Source: Rhizobium sp. BK650
GTDB taxonomy: Bacteria; Pseudomonadota; Alphaproteobacteria; Rhizobiales; Rhizobiaceae
Assembly: GCF_014195325.1 (NCBI RefSeq)
Contig: NZ_JACIBK010000006.1
Span: 62,001 to 126,000 of the forward strand
DNA: 64,000 bases
Direction of reading: 5' to 3'
Part shown: positions 53,870 to 63,915 of the stretch, in pieces
Layout of the letters: every line of letters begins with the position of its first letter
How positions within the stretch are numbered: position 1 is the stretch's first letter
Program-made: the position numbers and the translations under genes
Notes under the pieces: model-generated
Database searches by the model: none
Told to the model about the DNA's origin: nothing
Seen by the model: the letters and a program-made list of their open reading frames with translations, nothing else

Positions 53870-54724
53870 TCAGATGCGCTGGAACACCGTATTCGAAACC
53901 TGCTTCAACGGAAGGTCGAAGCCAGTGATCGATTCGGAGTGGCCGATAAACATGTAACCGCCCTTGGCCAGGCATTCGCAAAGACGGTTGAGAACACCTG
54001 CCTGCGTCTGTTTGTCGAAGTAGATCAGCACGTTTCGGCAAAAAATGAGATGCATCGGGTCGCCGACCGGATATTTCTCGTCCATCAGATTCATACGGGC
54101 AAAGCCGACACGGCTGCGCAGCTTCGGCGAAATGCGAACCTCGCGCCGGCCGTGCTGCTTGGCAACCATGACATATTTCTTCTGCAGGTCGTACGGCACG
54201 GGAGCGACCAGATCCTCGGCGTAAATGCCCTTGCGCGCAGTCTGAAGCACATCGGTGGAGAGATCGGTTGCGAGTACATTATAGGATACGTCATTACGCC
54301 CCTCGACGAACTCGTTGAGCACCATTGCCATCGTGTAGGGCTCGGCACCCGTCGAGCACGCCGAACTCCATGTGCGAATCGTCCGCACACCGCAGTCGGC
54401 GAGGGCAGGAAGGGCAACCATCTGCATATATTCGAAATGCTTGGCTTCCCGGAAAAAGTCGGTTTTGTTGGTTGTCACGACATCGATGAGGTAGACGGTT
54501 TCCTGATCGAGACCACCCTCATTAAAAAGGAAATCGCAATAGTCGTCAAAGCTTGAGTGACGTGTGGCACGCAGACGCCGGCGCAGACGTCCCTCCAGCA
54601 TCGTCAGCTTCGTCGGCGGCATCTTGATGCCGCTATAGTTGTAGATGAACCGGGCAAGCTTATCGAAATTACGCTTGCTGATCCTGTCGCCCGGCAATTG
54701 GGTTTCTACCGCTGCCATACTCAT
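53870..54724 (-). CDS. cheR: Chemotaxis protein methyltransferase CheR
   Basis: 284 residues. The N-terminal helical domain (FDKLARFIYNYSGIKMPPTKLTMLEGRLRRRLR) is followed by the SAM-dependent methyltransferase domain: VTTNKTDFFREAKHFEYM, WSSACSTGAEPYTMAMVLNE near residue 130 and ILIYFDKQT-like FCRNVLIYFDKQTQAG near 240. It methylates MCP glutamates. ATG at 54724 is used; a TTG 9 bp upstream is too close to the GGAG site. It is 9 bp before cheB and 33 bp after cheW. Confidence 0.95.
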   Translation of the reverse strand: MSMAAVETQLPGDRISKRNFDKLARFIYNYSGIKMPPTKLTMLEGRLRRRLRATRHSSFDDYCDFLFNEGGLDQETVYLIDVVTTNKTDFFREAKHFEYMQMVALPALADCGVRTIRTWSSACSTGAEPYTMAMVLNEFVEGRNDVSYNVLATDLSTDVLQTARKGIYAEDLVAPVPYDLQKKYVMVAKQHGRREVRISPKLRSRVGFARMNLMDEKYPVGDPMHLIFCRNVLIYFDKQTQAGVLNRLCECLAKGGYMFIGHSESITGFDLPLKQVSNTVFQRI

Positions 54725-54757
54725 AACGCGCAATGCTCCGGATAGGTATTCAGGGCC

Positions 54758-55234
54758 TCAGGCGGCCGGTTGCAGAACAGAGGCATCTTCCCGCGACAGA
54801 AGCCGGGCAAGATCGACGATGACGACGAAGCCGTTCTCGCGGCGCACGACGCCAGCGATGTAATCCGACCGCCAGCGTATGCCGATATCGGGTGCGGACT
54901 CGATCTGATCGCGGCGGAATGGCGTCACCTCGAAAACGCGGTCGGCAACGAGGCCGAGCGTCAGAACGCGATTTTCCAGGGGAACGTCGAGAACCAGAAC
55001 CCGCGTATGGGGTGTCGGCACCGTCTTCGACATGCCGAGCTTCAGACGCAGGTCGATCGTCGGAACGCCCTGGCCGCGCACGTCGCGCAGGCCGAGCAGA
55101 TAGTCGGGACCATTCGGAATCTTGAAGGCTTCCGCATAGTCGAGGATTTCGCGCACCACCTCCACCGGAACGGCGAAGATCTCTTCGCCCAGGCTGAAGG
55201 TCACGAATTGAGCTTCCAGAGATGTTGTTGCCAT
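54758..55234 (-). CDS. cheW: Chemotaxis coupling protein CheW (operon-distal copy)
   Basis: 158 residues forming one CheW domain: QFVTFSLGEEIFAVPVEVVREILDY, then LLGLRDVRGQGVPTIDLRLKLGM and FRRDQIESAPDIGIRWRSDYIAGVVRRENGFVVIVDLARLL. It links MCPs to CheA. ATG at 55234 begins the family N-terminus; a longer reading adds 11 residues. This is the second of two cheW genes in the operon and differs clearly from the one beside cheA. Confidence 0.93.
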   Translation of the reverse strand: MATTSLEAQFVTFSLGEEIFAVPVEVVREILDYAEAFKIPNGPDYLLGLRDVRGQGVPTIDLRLKLGMSKTVPTPHTRVLVLDVPLENRVLTLGLVADRVFEVTPFRRDQIESAPDIGIRWRSDYIAGVVRRENGFVVIVDLARLLSREDASVLQPAA

Positions 55235-55306
55235 ATCGAGCGCTTTCGTTGGATTCGGGCGCCCCATTATCGGGGACGCCTGTTAATATATTGGAAGGAC
55301 CTGATA

Positions 55307-56336
55307 CTCAGGCGCTTTCCTTGAATTCGGCGTCCCCGTCGTCTGGGCCGCCCATCGACATATCGAGGGCAAAGCCCTTGGCGCGTGCCTGCTGGGCTGC
55401 GACCGTATTGGCAGCCGCAGTCTTCTTGGCAACCGGCTTGCGGCCTCCGGTCGGAAGAGGCGTGCGGACGCTGACTTTGGCAGCCGGGGCGCGGGACAGG
55501 CGGTTGCCGGCCATGTCCACCTTGAAGAAGGCGATCGAGGCTTGCAGTTCTTCAGCTTGTGTGGCGAGCTCTTCGGAGGTTGCAGACATCTCTTCGGAGG
55601 CGCCGGCATTCTGCTGCGTCACCTTGTCGAGCTGCTGGATCGCCTCGTTGATCTGGGCTGCACCGATATCCTGCTCGCGGCAGGCCGCGCTAATCTCAGA
55701 GACCAGTTCGGCCGTCTTGCGGATGTCGGGAACCAGGCGGCCAAGCATGTCGCCAGCCTCCTGCGCCGCCTTTACCGTATCCCCGGACATCGCACTGATT
55801 TCAGCGGCTGCCGACTGGCTGCGTTCTGCAAGCTTGCGCACTTCCGAGGCGACGACCGCAAAACCCTTGCCGTGTTCACCGGCACGCGCGGCTTCGACGG
55901 CGGCATTCAGGGCGAGCAGGTCGGTCTGGCGGGCGATTTCCTGGACGATGCCGATCTTCTCAGCGATCGTACGCATGGCCTGGACAGCGCGCGAGACCGC
56001 CTCACCCGAAACTTCAGCGTCCTTGGCCGACTGACGGGCGATTTTCTCCGTCTGGGCGGCGTTGTCGGCATTCTGCTTAATGTTGGAAGCCATCTCTTCC
56101 ATCGAAGCGGAAGCCTCCTCAGCCGAAGCTGCCTGTTCGGTTGCGCCCTGCGAAACCTGTTCCGAGCTGGCAGACAGTTCCTGGCTGCCCGAAGAGACGT
56201 TTTCAGCTGCGGCAATCGCATCGGCGACGACACCACGCAGGCGCTCCACCATCTGCTCCAGAGCAATGCCCAACGTATCCTTTTCCGAAAGCGGCTTCGG
56301 AGAGACGGTCAGGTCGCCATTCGAGATCTGGTTGGC
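55307..56336. repeat. Direct repeat, copy 1 (3' half of mcp at 55308)
   Basis: Direct repeat of 57309-58338, offset exactly 2002 bp. By eye, bases 55307-56078 (772 bp) are identical to the other copy; the remaining about 258 bp differ at a few scattered positions, with homology ending abruptly near 56336. Confidence 0.9.
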
Positions 56337-57119
56337 GATCTGTGCCGTGTTGCGGAGATTGCCGGTCATGACGTTGATCGTATCGACCAGATCCCTGATT
56401 TCGTCGTTGCTCTTGATCTCGATCTTCTGGTTCAAATCGCCGATGGCGACGGCGTTGGCAACGTTCATGATCTTGCCTAGACCGCTGTTGATACCGAGTG
56501 CAATCCACAGCGCAGCAGCGAAAGCGATGAGGGAAGCCCCGATAGCTAGGCCGATCAGCAGGTTTCTGGTGTTGCCGTAGAGGAGTTCGGTGTCGTCGTC
56601 GGCCTGGGTCATCGACTTCTGCTGAAGCGCGACGAGCGTCTTAAAGACGTCCTCCAGTTCCGCCACGATGGCGCGAACCTCTCCGCCGGAGTAAGCCGTC
56701 GCCGCTGCTCTGTCGCCACTGTCCTGGATGGAGGCAACTTTATTAGAACCTTCCACGAAGCGTTTGCTGAGCTCCACCAGCCTGTCCCAAGTGGGTTTGC
56801 CGTCAGCCGTTGCGAGCTGTTGGCCGCCTGTCGCGAATGTGAGCATTTCGTCCATGCTCTTCGCCGACTTTTCGTAGTTCTTCTTGGCCGTGTCGGGATC
56901 CATTTCCAAGAGGGCGTTCTTTTGCCACCTGATGGCATCGAGCTCGGCAGCTTTTGCTTCCAGAGCCAGTTCCAGGCTTTTTGCAGGGCCCGCGATCAGA
57001 TTGCCGACAGAGTCGTTCAGCGAGCTGAGGCTGATAATTCCATAAACTGCGCTGCCCACCAGCAACAGTATGACGAAGCCGAACGCGGCCGCGAGCTTGA
57101 GCTTGATCGTGATACGCAT
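55308..57119 (-). CDS. Methyl-accepting chemotaxis protein, two HAMP modules
   Basis: 603 residues. The first membrane helix (about 9-30) precedes a four-helix-bundle periplasmic sensor and a second helix (about 190-210). A HAMP ([31 protein letters not shown]) and a further HAMP-like repeat ([30 protein letters not shown]) follow, then the signalling hairpin with tip [20 protein letters not shown]. Ends in the tail [15 protein letters not shown], not the CheR-binding NWETF. Its last about 330 residues are identical to the next MCP. Confidence 0.93.
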   Translation of the reverse strand: MRITIKLKLAAAFGFVILLLVGSAVYGIISLSSLNDSVGNLIAGPAKSLELALEAKAAELDAIRWQKNALLEMDPDTAKKNYEKSAKSMDEMLTFATGGQQLATADGKPTWDRLVELSKRFVEGSNKVASIQDSGDRAAATAYSGGEVRAIVAELEDVFKTLVALQQKSMTQADDDTELLYGNTRNLLIGLAIGASLIAFAAALWIALGINSGLGKIMNVANAVAIGDLNQKIEIKSNDEIRDLVDTINVMTGNLRNTAQIANQISNGDLTVSPKPLSEKDTLGIALEQMVERLRGVVADAIAAAENVSSGSQELSASSEQVSQGATEQAASAEEASASMEEMASNIKQNADNAAQTEKIARQSAKDAEVSGEAVSRAVQAMRTIAEKIGIVQEIARQTDLLALNAAVEAARAGEHGKGFAVVASEVRKLAERSQSAAAEISAMSGDTVKAAQEAGDMLGRLVPDIRKTAELVSEISAACREQDIGAAQINEAIQQLDKVTQQNAGASEEMSATSEELATQAEELQASIAFFKVDMAGNRLSRAPAAKVSVRTPLPTGGRKPVAKKTAAANTVAAQQARAKGFALDMSMGGPDDGDAEFKESA

Positions 57120-57309
57120 CGCAATACCCCTATTTGAAAGCGACGTAATAAACGTGGACCGATGGTTCCGGTTGCTGCGTCATGCAGCAAGAAATCCGGT
57201 AGGCGTAGACAGGTCGCACAAAGGTTTTGCGGCCTTGCATTCGGCGTTCCCGGTCGCCGGAGGCTTGTGTCAGAGGCCGCACATGCGCAGCCCCTGACGG
57301 GATAAGCGC
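57120..57309. other. Gap between tandem MCP genes
   Basis: 190 bp between two MCP genes on the reverse strand. No coding frame or clear terminator is seen. It is not homologous to the region after the first copy of the repeat, so the repeat ends at the stop codon. Confidence 0.4.
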
Positions 57310-58338
57310 TCAGGCGCTTTCCTTGAATTCGGCGTCCCCGTCGTCTGGGCCGCCCATCGACATATCGAGGGCAAAGCCCTTGGCGCGTGCCTGCTGGGCT
57401 GCGACCGTATTGGCAGCCGCAGTCTTCTTGGCAACCGGCTTGCGGCCTCCGGTCGGAAGAGGCGTGCGGACGCTGACTTTGGCAGCCGGGGCGCGGGACA
57501 GGCGGTTGCCGGCCATGTCCACCTTGAAGAAGGCGATCGAGGCTTGCAGTTCTTCAGCTTGTGTGGCGAGCTCTTCGGAGGTTGCAGACATCTCTTCGGA
57601 GGCGCCGGCATTCTGCTGCGTCACCTTGTCGAGCTGCTGGATCGCCTCGTTGATCTGGGCTGCACCGATATCCTGCTCGCGGCAGGCCGCGCTAATCTCA
57701 GAGACCAGTTCGGCCGTCTTGCGGATGTCGGGAACCAGGCGGCCAAGCATGTCGCCAGCCTCCTGCGCCGCCTTTACCGTATCCCCGGACATCGCACTGA
57801 TTTCAGCGGCTGCCGACTGGCTGCGTTCTGCAAGCTTGCGCACTTCCGAGGCGACGACCGCAAAACCCTTGCCGTGTTCACCGGCACGCGCGGCTTCGAC
57901 GGCGGCATTCAGGGCGAGCAGGTCGGTCTGGCGGGCGATTTCCTGGACGATGCCGATCTTCTCAGCGATCGTACGCATGGCCTGGACAGCGCGCGAGACC
58001 GCCTCACCCGAAACTTCAGCGTCCTTGGCCGACTGACGGGCGATTTTCTCCGTCTGGGCGGCGTTGTCGGCATTCTGCTTGATGTTGGAAGCCATCTCTT
58101 CCATCGAAGCGGAAGCCTCCTCAGCCGAAGCTGCCTGTTCGGTTGCGCCCTGCGAGACCTGTTCCGAGCTGGCCGACAGTTCCTGGCTGCCCGAAGAGAC
58201 ATTCTCCGCAGCGGCAATCGCATCAGCGACGACACCACGCAGGCGCTCCACCATCTGCTCCAGAGCAATGCCCAACGTATCCTTTTCCGAAAGCGGCTTC
58301 GGAGACACCGTCAGGTCGCCGTTCGAGATCTGGTTGGC
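57309..58338. repeat. Direct repeat, copy 2 (3' half of mcp at 57310)
   Basis: Second copy of the repeat at 55307-56336, in the same orientation. The boundary is at the stop codon on one side and just before the last HAMP module on the other. Confidence 0.9.
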
Positions 58339-59238
58339 CACTTCGGCAGTTGTGCGCAGGTTCGTCACCATGCTGCGCATCGCGATGCCGAGAACGTCCC
58401 TGTCCGACAGGGGCTTCGCATCGACGGACAGGTCGCCCATGGCGATCTTGTCGGCGAGTTCTGCCGTATTCTTCAGATTGGCGGTCATGACGTTGACCGT
58501 ATCGATCAAATCCTTGATCTCATCATTCGTCTTGACGGCGACATTCTGATCGAGATCGCCGATCGAAACGGCCTTGGCTACCATCGCAATCTTCTTCAGG
58601 CCGCCGTTGATGCCGAGCGTGATCCAGAGAGCCGCGCCGATCGCGATTAACACGGCGATTCCGGAGGCGGTGCCGAGGATCAGCTTGGTGGAATTATAGA
58701 GATCGTCGTTGGCCTGATTGGTGGCCTTCATGCCTTTGCGCTGGATGTCGACGAGCGCCGCAATCGCTTCACCCATATCGTTTGTCATCCCACGCAGTTC
58801 GCCAAGCGAGAGAGCCTGCGCACTGGCCTGATCGCCCTTTGCGTCGAGCTGCTGCAGTTCGGCGGATTTCTCGCGGAATTTCGCGCCGATGGCCTGCAGC
58901 TTTTCCCAATAGGGCTTGCCTTCGGGCGAAGCGATCGCATGCCCCTGATTTACGGCTTCGATCATGGTCTGCAGATTCTGATCGGCTTCCTTGTAGAAAC
59001 CGTCGGTCGTCTGCGGATCGGTCGAAAGCAGAGCATTCTTCTGAGCACGGATAGCATTGACTTCGGCCACATTGGCCGTAAGCGCGAGTTCGAGACGGCG
59101 CACGGGGCCGTCGATCATTGCAGCACTGGCGTCGTTCAGAGTACCGAGACTCATGCTGCCGTAAGCGGCAACGCCAACCAGCAAAAGGGTCATCAGGCCG
59201 AAAGCAAGGCCCAGTTTCAGTTTGATCGTGAAGCGCAT
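57310..59238 (-). CDS. Methyl-accepting chemotaxis protein, three HAMP modules
   Basis: 642 residues. Four-helix-bundle sensor with membrane helices at about 9-30 and 188-210. Then come three HAMP-like units: [45 protein letters not shown] and [21 protein letters not shown]. The signalling domain tip is identical to the neighbouring MCP, as is the tail [18 protein letters not shown] at 59238 with AAGGGAAG upstream begins [14 protein letters not shown]; a longer frame adds 56 unrelated residues. Confidence 0.93.
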   Translation of the reverse strand: MRFTIKLKLGLAFGLMTLLLVGVAAYGSMSLGTLNDASAAMIDGPVRRLELALTANVAEVNAIRAQKNALLSTDPQTTDGFYKEADQNLQTMIEAVNQGHAIASPEGKPYWEKLQAIGAKFREKSAELQQLDAKGDQASAQALSLGELRGMTNDMGEAIAALVDIQRKGMKATNQANDDLYNSTKLILGTASGIAVLIAIGAALWITLGINGGLKKIAMVAKAVSIGDLDQNVAVKTNDEIKDLIDTVNVMTANLKNTAELADKIAMGDLSVDAKPLSDRDVLGIAMRSMVTNLRTTAEVANQISNGDLTVSPKPLSEKDTLGIALEQMVERLRGVVADAIAAAENVSSGSQELSASSEQVSQGATEQAASAEEASASMEEMASNIKQNADNAAQTEKIARQSAKDAEVSGEAVSRAVQAMRTIAEKIGIVQEIARQTDLLALNAAVEAARAGEHGKGFAVVASEVRKLAERSQSAAAEISAMSGDTVKAAQEAGDMLGRLVPDIRKTAELVSEISAACREQDIGAAQINEAIQQLDKVTQQNAGASEEMSATSEELATQAEELQASIAFFKVDMAGNRLSRAPAAKVSVRTPLPTGGRKPVAKKTAAANTVAAQQARAKGFALDMSMGGPDDGDAEFKESA

Positions 59239-59597
59239 TTGAATACTTCCCTTGAAGTAAGTCGACAGAACTGGGCATCGCGTGACGTCCGGGCATGGAC
59301 CGTCATTCCGCCGCTCACGGCGGCATGCATGCAGAATTATTCGATTGCTGGAGATCATCGTCGCTTGTTCCGCATGCCCGTCGTCACGGACCCTGCCGGA
59401 GCTCACGATCGGCCTTTTAAAACCGCAGCGCGTCTGACTGCGGAAAATCCCGCCTTTCGGAAGGAAGCTTGATGTTCTGCCTCCTGCTGAAGCCTATAGG
59501 CGGAGATCTGCCGATCGATACCAGCGCATACACACGCTGGGCATTTCCTGAAGCCGCGGGCCACAGGTCCGCGGTAGCTCTCGTATCTGCGAAGCGC
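59239..59597. other. 359-bp gap between MCP genes, no gene seen
   Basis: No convincing coding frame. It holds a hairpin CCGCCG-CTCA-CGGCGG (59308-59323) without a T-tract. This is the longest gap within the operon, so an internal promoter may lie here. Confidence 0.4.
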
Positions 59598-61310
59598 TCA
59601 GGCGCTTTCGCGGAAATCGTCGTCACCGGCGTCCGGACCGCCCATCGACATATCCAGGGCAAAGCCCTTGGCGCGTGCCTGCTGGGCGGAAACCGTATGG
59701 CCGTGATTGGGGTTATGCGTCGCTGGAGAGGGCTTCCGCGAAGCGGTAGCCGGGGCCTTGACCACCTTGGCAACCGCTTTCGACGCTGTCTTCTTTACGC
59801 CAGCGCGTGTCACGCCGGCCGCATCGACCTTGAAGAAGGCGATCGAAGCCTGCAGTTCCTCGGCCTGAGCGGCAAGCTCTTCCGAAGTAGCCGACATTTC
59901 TTCCGAAGCCCCGGCATTCTGCTGAGTCACCTTGTCAAGCTGTTGGATGGCCTCATTGATCTGCGAGGCTCCGATATCCTGCTCGCGGCAGGCGGCGCTA
60001 ATCTCGGAGACCAGTTCGGCAGTCTTGCGGATGTCAGGAACCAAACGGCCAAGCATTTCGCCGGCATCACGGGCGGCCTTGACGGTGTCGCTCGACATGG
60101 AGGAGATCTCTGCGGCTGCCGACTGGCTGCGTTCCGCCAGCTTGCGGACTTCGGAAGCCACAACCGCAAAGCCCTTACCGTGCTCGCCGGCGCGCGCGGC
60201 TTCGACAGCAGCGTTCAGAGCGAGCAGGTCAGTCTGGCGGGCGATTTCCTGTACGATGCCGATCTTCTCGGCAATCGTGCGCATCGCGTCGACAGCACGG
60301 TTGACGGCGTCCCCGGAAGCTTCCGCATCCTTGGCGGACTGGCGGGCGATCTTCTCGGTCTGGGCGGCATTGTCGGCATTCTGCTTGATGTTCGCCGCCA
60401 TCTGCTCCATCGAAGCGGAGGCCTCTTCAGCCGAAGCCGCCTGTTCGGTCGCGCCCTGTGAGACCTGCTCGGAACTAGCCGAGAGTTCCTGGCTGCCCGA
60501 CGAAACATTATCGGCGGCAGACAAGGCATCGGCGACGACGCCGCGCAGGCGTTCGATCATGACATTGACGTTGCCAAGCAATTCGCCGATTTCGTCATGC
60601 GCCGTGATTTCCGCCATCTTCGTCAGGTCGCCTTCGGCAACTTCGCGGACAACGGTGTTGGCGCGGCTGAGACCCTTGCTGATGGTGTTAGCGATCCAGA
60701 AGGCAGTGAGGCCGGCAATTAACAAAGCTACGGCGGCAACTGCAATCATCGTCGTGCGCGTCGTGGCATACTGCTGATCGGCACCGTCATCGGCATCCTT
60801 CATACGCTGCTTCTCGAGCGCCAGAATTTCATCGAGTGTAGCATCAATCTCGTTGGCTGCCTGACGCGCCGTGGTAACCGAGATATTGTTGGCGCCGTCC
60901 AGATTGCCGTCCTTGATGAAAGTTCGGATCTGGTCGTCGGCCTGATTGAATGCCTTGGAGAGTTCGGCAACACGTTCCCAACGCGCCTTGCCTTGCTCGG
61001 TCGCAAGCTTCGTCACGGCAGCGAATGCATCGGCGAAATCCTTGCGAGCCTTGTTGCCCTTTTCGATCGCACCGGAAGCGTCGTCGACATTGCGTGCGGT
61101 CAGGAGGTTCTTCTGCTGACGGATGGCTTCGAGCTGGGCGATGCTGATCTGCTGTGCCAGGTCGAGGCGCGCCGCAGGACCGGCAAGAAGATTGCCGATC
61201 GCATCGTTCAGCGAGCCCAGGCTGAAGATGCCGTAGGCAGCCGTGCCCATGAGCATGAGAATGATAAAGGTGAACGCAGTCACCAGCTTTGTCTTGATCG
61301 TCAATCGCAT
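59598..61310 (-). CDS. Methyl-accepting chemotaxis protein, one HAMP module
   Basis: 570 residues. Membrane helices at about 8-30 and 192-212 flank a four-helix-bundle sensor. A single HAMP ([34 protein letters not shown]) follows, then the signalling domain with [20 protein letters not shown]. It is similar to, but diverged from, the two neighbouring MCPs. The tail is [15 protein letters not shown]. Closest of the three to cheW-cheA, 29 bp after cheW. Confidence 0.93.
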   Translation of the reverse strand: MRLTIKTKLVTAFTFIILMLMGTAAYGIFSLGSLNDAIGNLLAGPAARLDLAQQISIAQLEAIRQQKNLLTARNVDDASGAIEKGNKARKDFADAFAAVTKLATEQGKARWERVAELSKAFNQADDQIRTFIKDGNLDGANNISVTTARQAANEIDATLDEILALEKQRMKDADDGADQQYATTRTTMIAVAAVALLIAGLTAFWIANTISKGLSRANTVVREVAEGDLTKMAEITAHDEIGELLGNVNVMIERLRGVVADALSAADNVSSGSQELSASSEQVSQGATEQAASAEEASASMEQMAANIKQNADNAAQTEKIARQSAKDAEASGDAVNRAVDAMRTIAEKIGIVQEIARQTDLLALNAAVEAARAGEHGKGFAVVASEVRKLAERSQSAAAEISSMSSDTVKAARDAGEMLGRLVPDIRKTAELVSEISAACREQDIGASQINEAIQQLDKVTQQNAGASEEMSATSEELAAQAEELQASIAFFKVDAAGVTRAGVKKTASKAVAKVVKAPATASRKPSPATHNPNHGHTVSAQQARAKGFALDMSMGGPDAGDDDFRESA

Positions 61311-61339
61311 CGTCTTAACCCCTCGATGATCGCCCCCGG

Positions 61340-61849
61340 CTAGTTGACGGCCCCCGCCGTCTCATGCCTCGATGAAAAAATTGCCTGCAAATTCGGGAGG
61401 ATGATGAACTCGCCCCCCCTTTTGACCAGGCAGTTGATGTAGTCGGCGCGCCAGCGCATGCCGACGCTCGGCGGCGGTTCGCTGGCGCTCTTCGTCAGCG
61501 TCGTCACCTCGTTCACCTTGTCGGTCCGCATGCCCACGAGTGTCTGCTCCCCCTGCAGATCGACCTCGATGACAATGATGCGGCTGTCGATTGTCGCTTC
61601 CGAAGCTTCCATCCCGAATGCGAGGCGAAGATCGGCAAGCGGAATGACTTTGCCCCGGAAGTTGATGACGCTGGCGACGAAAGGCTGTGCGCCAGGAACC
61701 GCGGTCTCCGGAAGCAGATCCAGGATTTCCTGGACGATGACCGCTTCCAGCGCAAAAGTCTCACCGTTGAGATCGAAAGTGAGGACTTCGACTTCTTCGG
61801 CATAATTCCAGTGATGGTCCATTTTTTCGGCTGTTGCTGCTGTGCTCAT
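61340..61849 (-). CDS. cheW: Chemotaxis coupling protein CheW (cheA-proximal copy)
   Basis: 169 residues with one CheW domain: [51 protein letters not shown] and [25 protein letters not shown]. The N-terminus is extended by about 17 residues ([16 protein letters not shown]). Its ATG overlaps the cheA stop by 4 bp. It differs from the second CheW, so the operon has two distinct couplers. Confidence 0.93.
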   Translation of the reverse strand: MSTAATAEKMDHHWNYAEEVEVLTFDLNGETFALEAVIVQEILDLLPETAVPGAQPFVASVINFRGKVIPLADLRLAFGMEASEATIDSRIIVIEVDLQGEQTLVGMRTDKVNEVTTLTKSASEPPPSVGMRWRADYINCLVKRGGEFIILPNLQAIFSSRHETAGAVN

Positions 61850-63915
61850 CCTGCCACGCGCAATTGCGCCTCCTGTTGCTGACCCGCGGCAACGAGGTGC
61901 CCGACGTCAAGAATGAGGGCGACGCTGCCGTCGCCGAGAATGGTGGCGCCAGAGAAGGTCGCCACGTCGTTATGCAGTTTCGACATCGACTTGATGACCG
62001 TCTGGTGGTCGCCGATGATCTGGTCGACGACGAGGCCGACACGTTCGGTGCCCGTCGAGATGACGACCACCTTCTGATGCACGTCCGGCTTGGTGCCGGT
62101 GCGGAAGAGATCGCGAAGCCTCAGGAACGGCACCAGGCTGTCGCGCAGCGAGATGAAGCTGCGTCCACGCGAGCGGAGGTCTTCCTCCAGCGACAGTTCG
62201 AGGCATTCCTCGACCGCCGAGAGCGGGATGACGTAACGGCCGGACCCGACACGAACCAGCAGGCCATCGATGATGGCGAGCGTCAGCGGAATGCGGAGAG
62301 AGACTTCCGAGCCCTGCCCCGGCAGGCTGACGATCTCGATGGCGCCACGCAGAGCGTCGACCGTCTTCTTCACGACGTCCATTCCGACGCCGCGGCCGGA
62401 GAGATTGGTGATCTGCGCGGCCGTCGAGAAGCCCGGCGCGAAGATAAGCTGGAGCAGTTCCTGATCGGAAAGCGGCTGGCCGGGCGCGATGAGGCCTGAA
62501 GATTCCGCCTTGGCGCGGACCCGCTCGCGGTTGATGCCACGGCCATCGTCCGTGATGGAGATGATGACTTCGCCACCGGACTGGCGGGCCGACAGCGTCA
62601 CGGTGCCGGCTTCCGTCTTGCCAGCGCCAAGGCGTTCGGCTGGCGGCTCGAGGCCATGGTCGATCGAGTTGCGGACCAGATGGACAAGCGGATCAGCAAG
62701 ACGCTCGATGACGGTTTTGTCCACTTCGGTCGTTTCGCCCTCGGTGACGAGTTCGATGACCTTTCCGGTTTCGCGGGCGAGGTCGTGTACGAGGCGGCGG
62801 AAGCGCGAGAAGAGCGTTCCGACCGGCACCATGCGCAACACCATCATCGTGTCGCGCAGCTCACCGGAGAGACGTTCGATTTCTTCCGAAACCGAGCGCA
62901 AGGCAATATCCGAACTGGAGCTCGCCAGCTGGCTGAGGCGCGACTGGGCTATAACGAGCTCGCCGACGCGATCCATTAGCTCGTCGAGACGCTCTGCCGG
63001 AACTCGGACGTTTTCCTGCGCCTTTGCCTGGGGTGCTGCCTGGGCGGGTGCTTGTGCTTCGCGCTTTACCGGAACGGCCTCGACCGGGCGGAACTCCGGC
63101 GCAGCAGCGGGCGCTGTTGCGACGGCGACTGGAGCGGCGGGAACCGGAATAACGGGAGCGGTCTCGTTCTTTGCCTCTGCTACGCCCGCCTGCAGACCCG
63201 CGATTTCCTGAACGTCGAGTTCCATATCGTCCAGGACGAAGATGAAGACGTCGTCGATGGCGGACCGATCCTGCTCGCTCGTCAGAACAACTTCCCAGGA
63301 AACATAGAGCTCGGTGGGAATCAGATCGTTGAGCGGCGGAATGCCTGATGTGTTTGCACGAACTGTACATTCTCCGAGATCACGCAGTTCATCGAGAAGC
63401 CCGAGCGGGTTGGTGCCGTTGGCCATGGCATTTGCCGGCAGGCTGAAGCGGATACGCCAGGTCGTCGTCTTCTTGGCAGGAGCGGCCGGAGCGACAGCGG
63501 ATGCTGCAGCGACAGGCGCGGCGGCCTCATTGGCCTCCGCCTTGCCGCCGACGGCGGCCTGAAGTTGGGTAAGCAGCTTCTGACCGGCATCGCCATGATC
63601 GGCATCGGGCTGTTCGACCAGCGCTCGCATGTGATCCTGAGCAGCAAGAACGGCGGCGACCAGCTCGGCGGTCGCGGAAACCTCGCCTTTGCGGACGCGG
63701 TCGAAGGCCGTTTCGCAGTGATGTGTGAAAGCGGCAAGAGCCTCGAAGCCAAACATCGCACCCGAGCCCTTCAGCGTGTGAAGGCCGCGGAACACGGCAT
63801 CGACGAGATCCTTGTTTTCAAGGTCGTGGTTGAGGTCGAGAAGGCCCGCTTCGATGGCCTCAAGGCATTCGGCCGCTTCGGTACGGAAGACTGCGACTGG
63901 ATCAAGCGAGCTCAT
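61846..63915 (-). CDS. cheA: Chemotaxis histidine kinase CheA
   Basis: 689 residues. The Hpt (P1) domain has the phosphorylated His46 in LHTLKGSGAMFGF. A P2-like/linker segment rich in Ala and Pro (about 150-300) follows. The dimerisation domain begins VRVPAERLDELMDRVGELVIAQSRL. The ATPase has the N-box RNSIDHGLEPPAERL, ITDDGRGINRERV and GRGVGMDVVK. The C-terminal CheW-like regulatory domain (SVEECLELSLEED, VVDQIIGDHQTVIKSM) is complete. ATG overlaps the cheY stop by 4 bp. Confidence 0.97.
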   Translation of the reverse strand: MSSLDPVAVFRTEAAECLEAIEAGLLDLNHDLENKDLVDAVFRGLHTLKGSGAMFGFEALAAFTHHCETAFDRVRKGEVSATAELVAAVLAAQDHMRALVEQPDADHGDAGQKLLTQLQAAVGGKAEANEAAAPVAAASAVAPAAPAKKTTTWRIRFSLPANAMANGTNPLGLLDELRDLGECTVRANTSGIPPLNDLIPTELYVSWEVVLTSEQDRSAIDDVFIFVLDDMELDVQEIAGLQAGVAEAKNETAPVIPVPAAPVAVATAPAAAPEFRPVEAVPVKREAQAPAQAAPQAKAQENVRVPAERLDELMDRVGELVIAQSRLSQLASSSSDIALRSVSEEIERLSGELRDTMMVLRMVPVGTLFSRFRRLVHDLARETGKVIELVTEGETTEVDKTVIERLADPLVHLVRNSIDHGLEPPAERLGAGKTEAGTVTLSARQSGGEVIISITDDGRGINRERVRAKAESSGLIAPGQPLSDQELLQLIFAPGFSTAAQITNLSGRGVGMDVVKKTVDALRGAIEIVSLPGQGSEVSLRIPLTLAIIDGLLVRVGSGRYVIPLSAVEECLELSLEEDLRSRGRSFISLRDSLVPFLRLRDLFRTGTKPDVHQKVVVISTGTERVGLVVDQIIGDHQTVIKSMSKLHNDVATFSGATILGDGSVALILDVGHLVAAGQQQEAQLRVAG

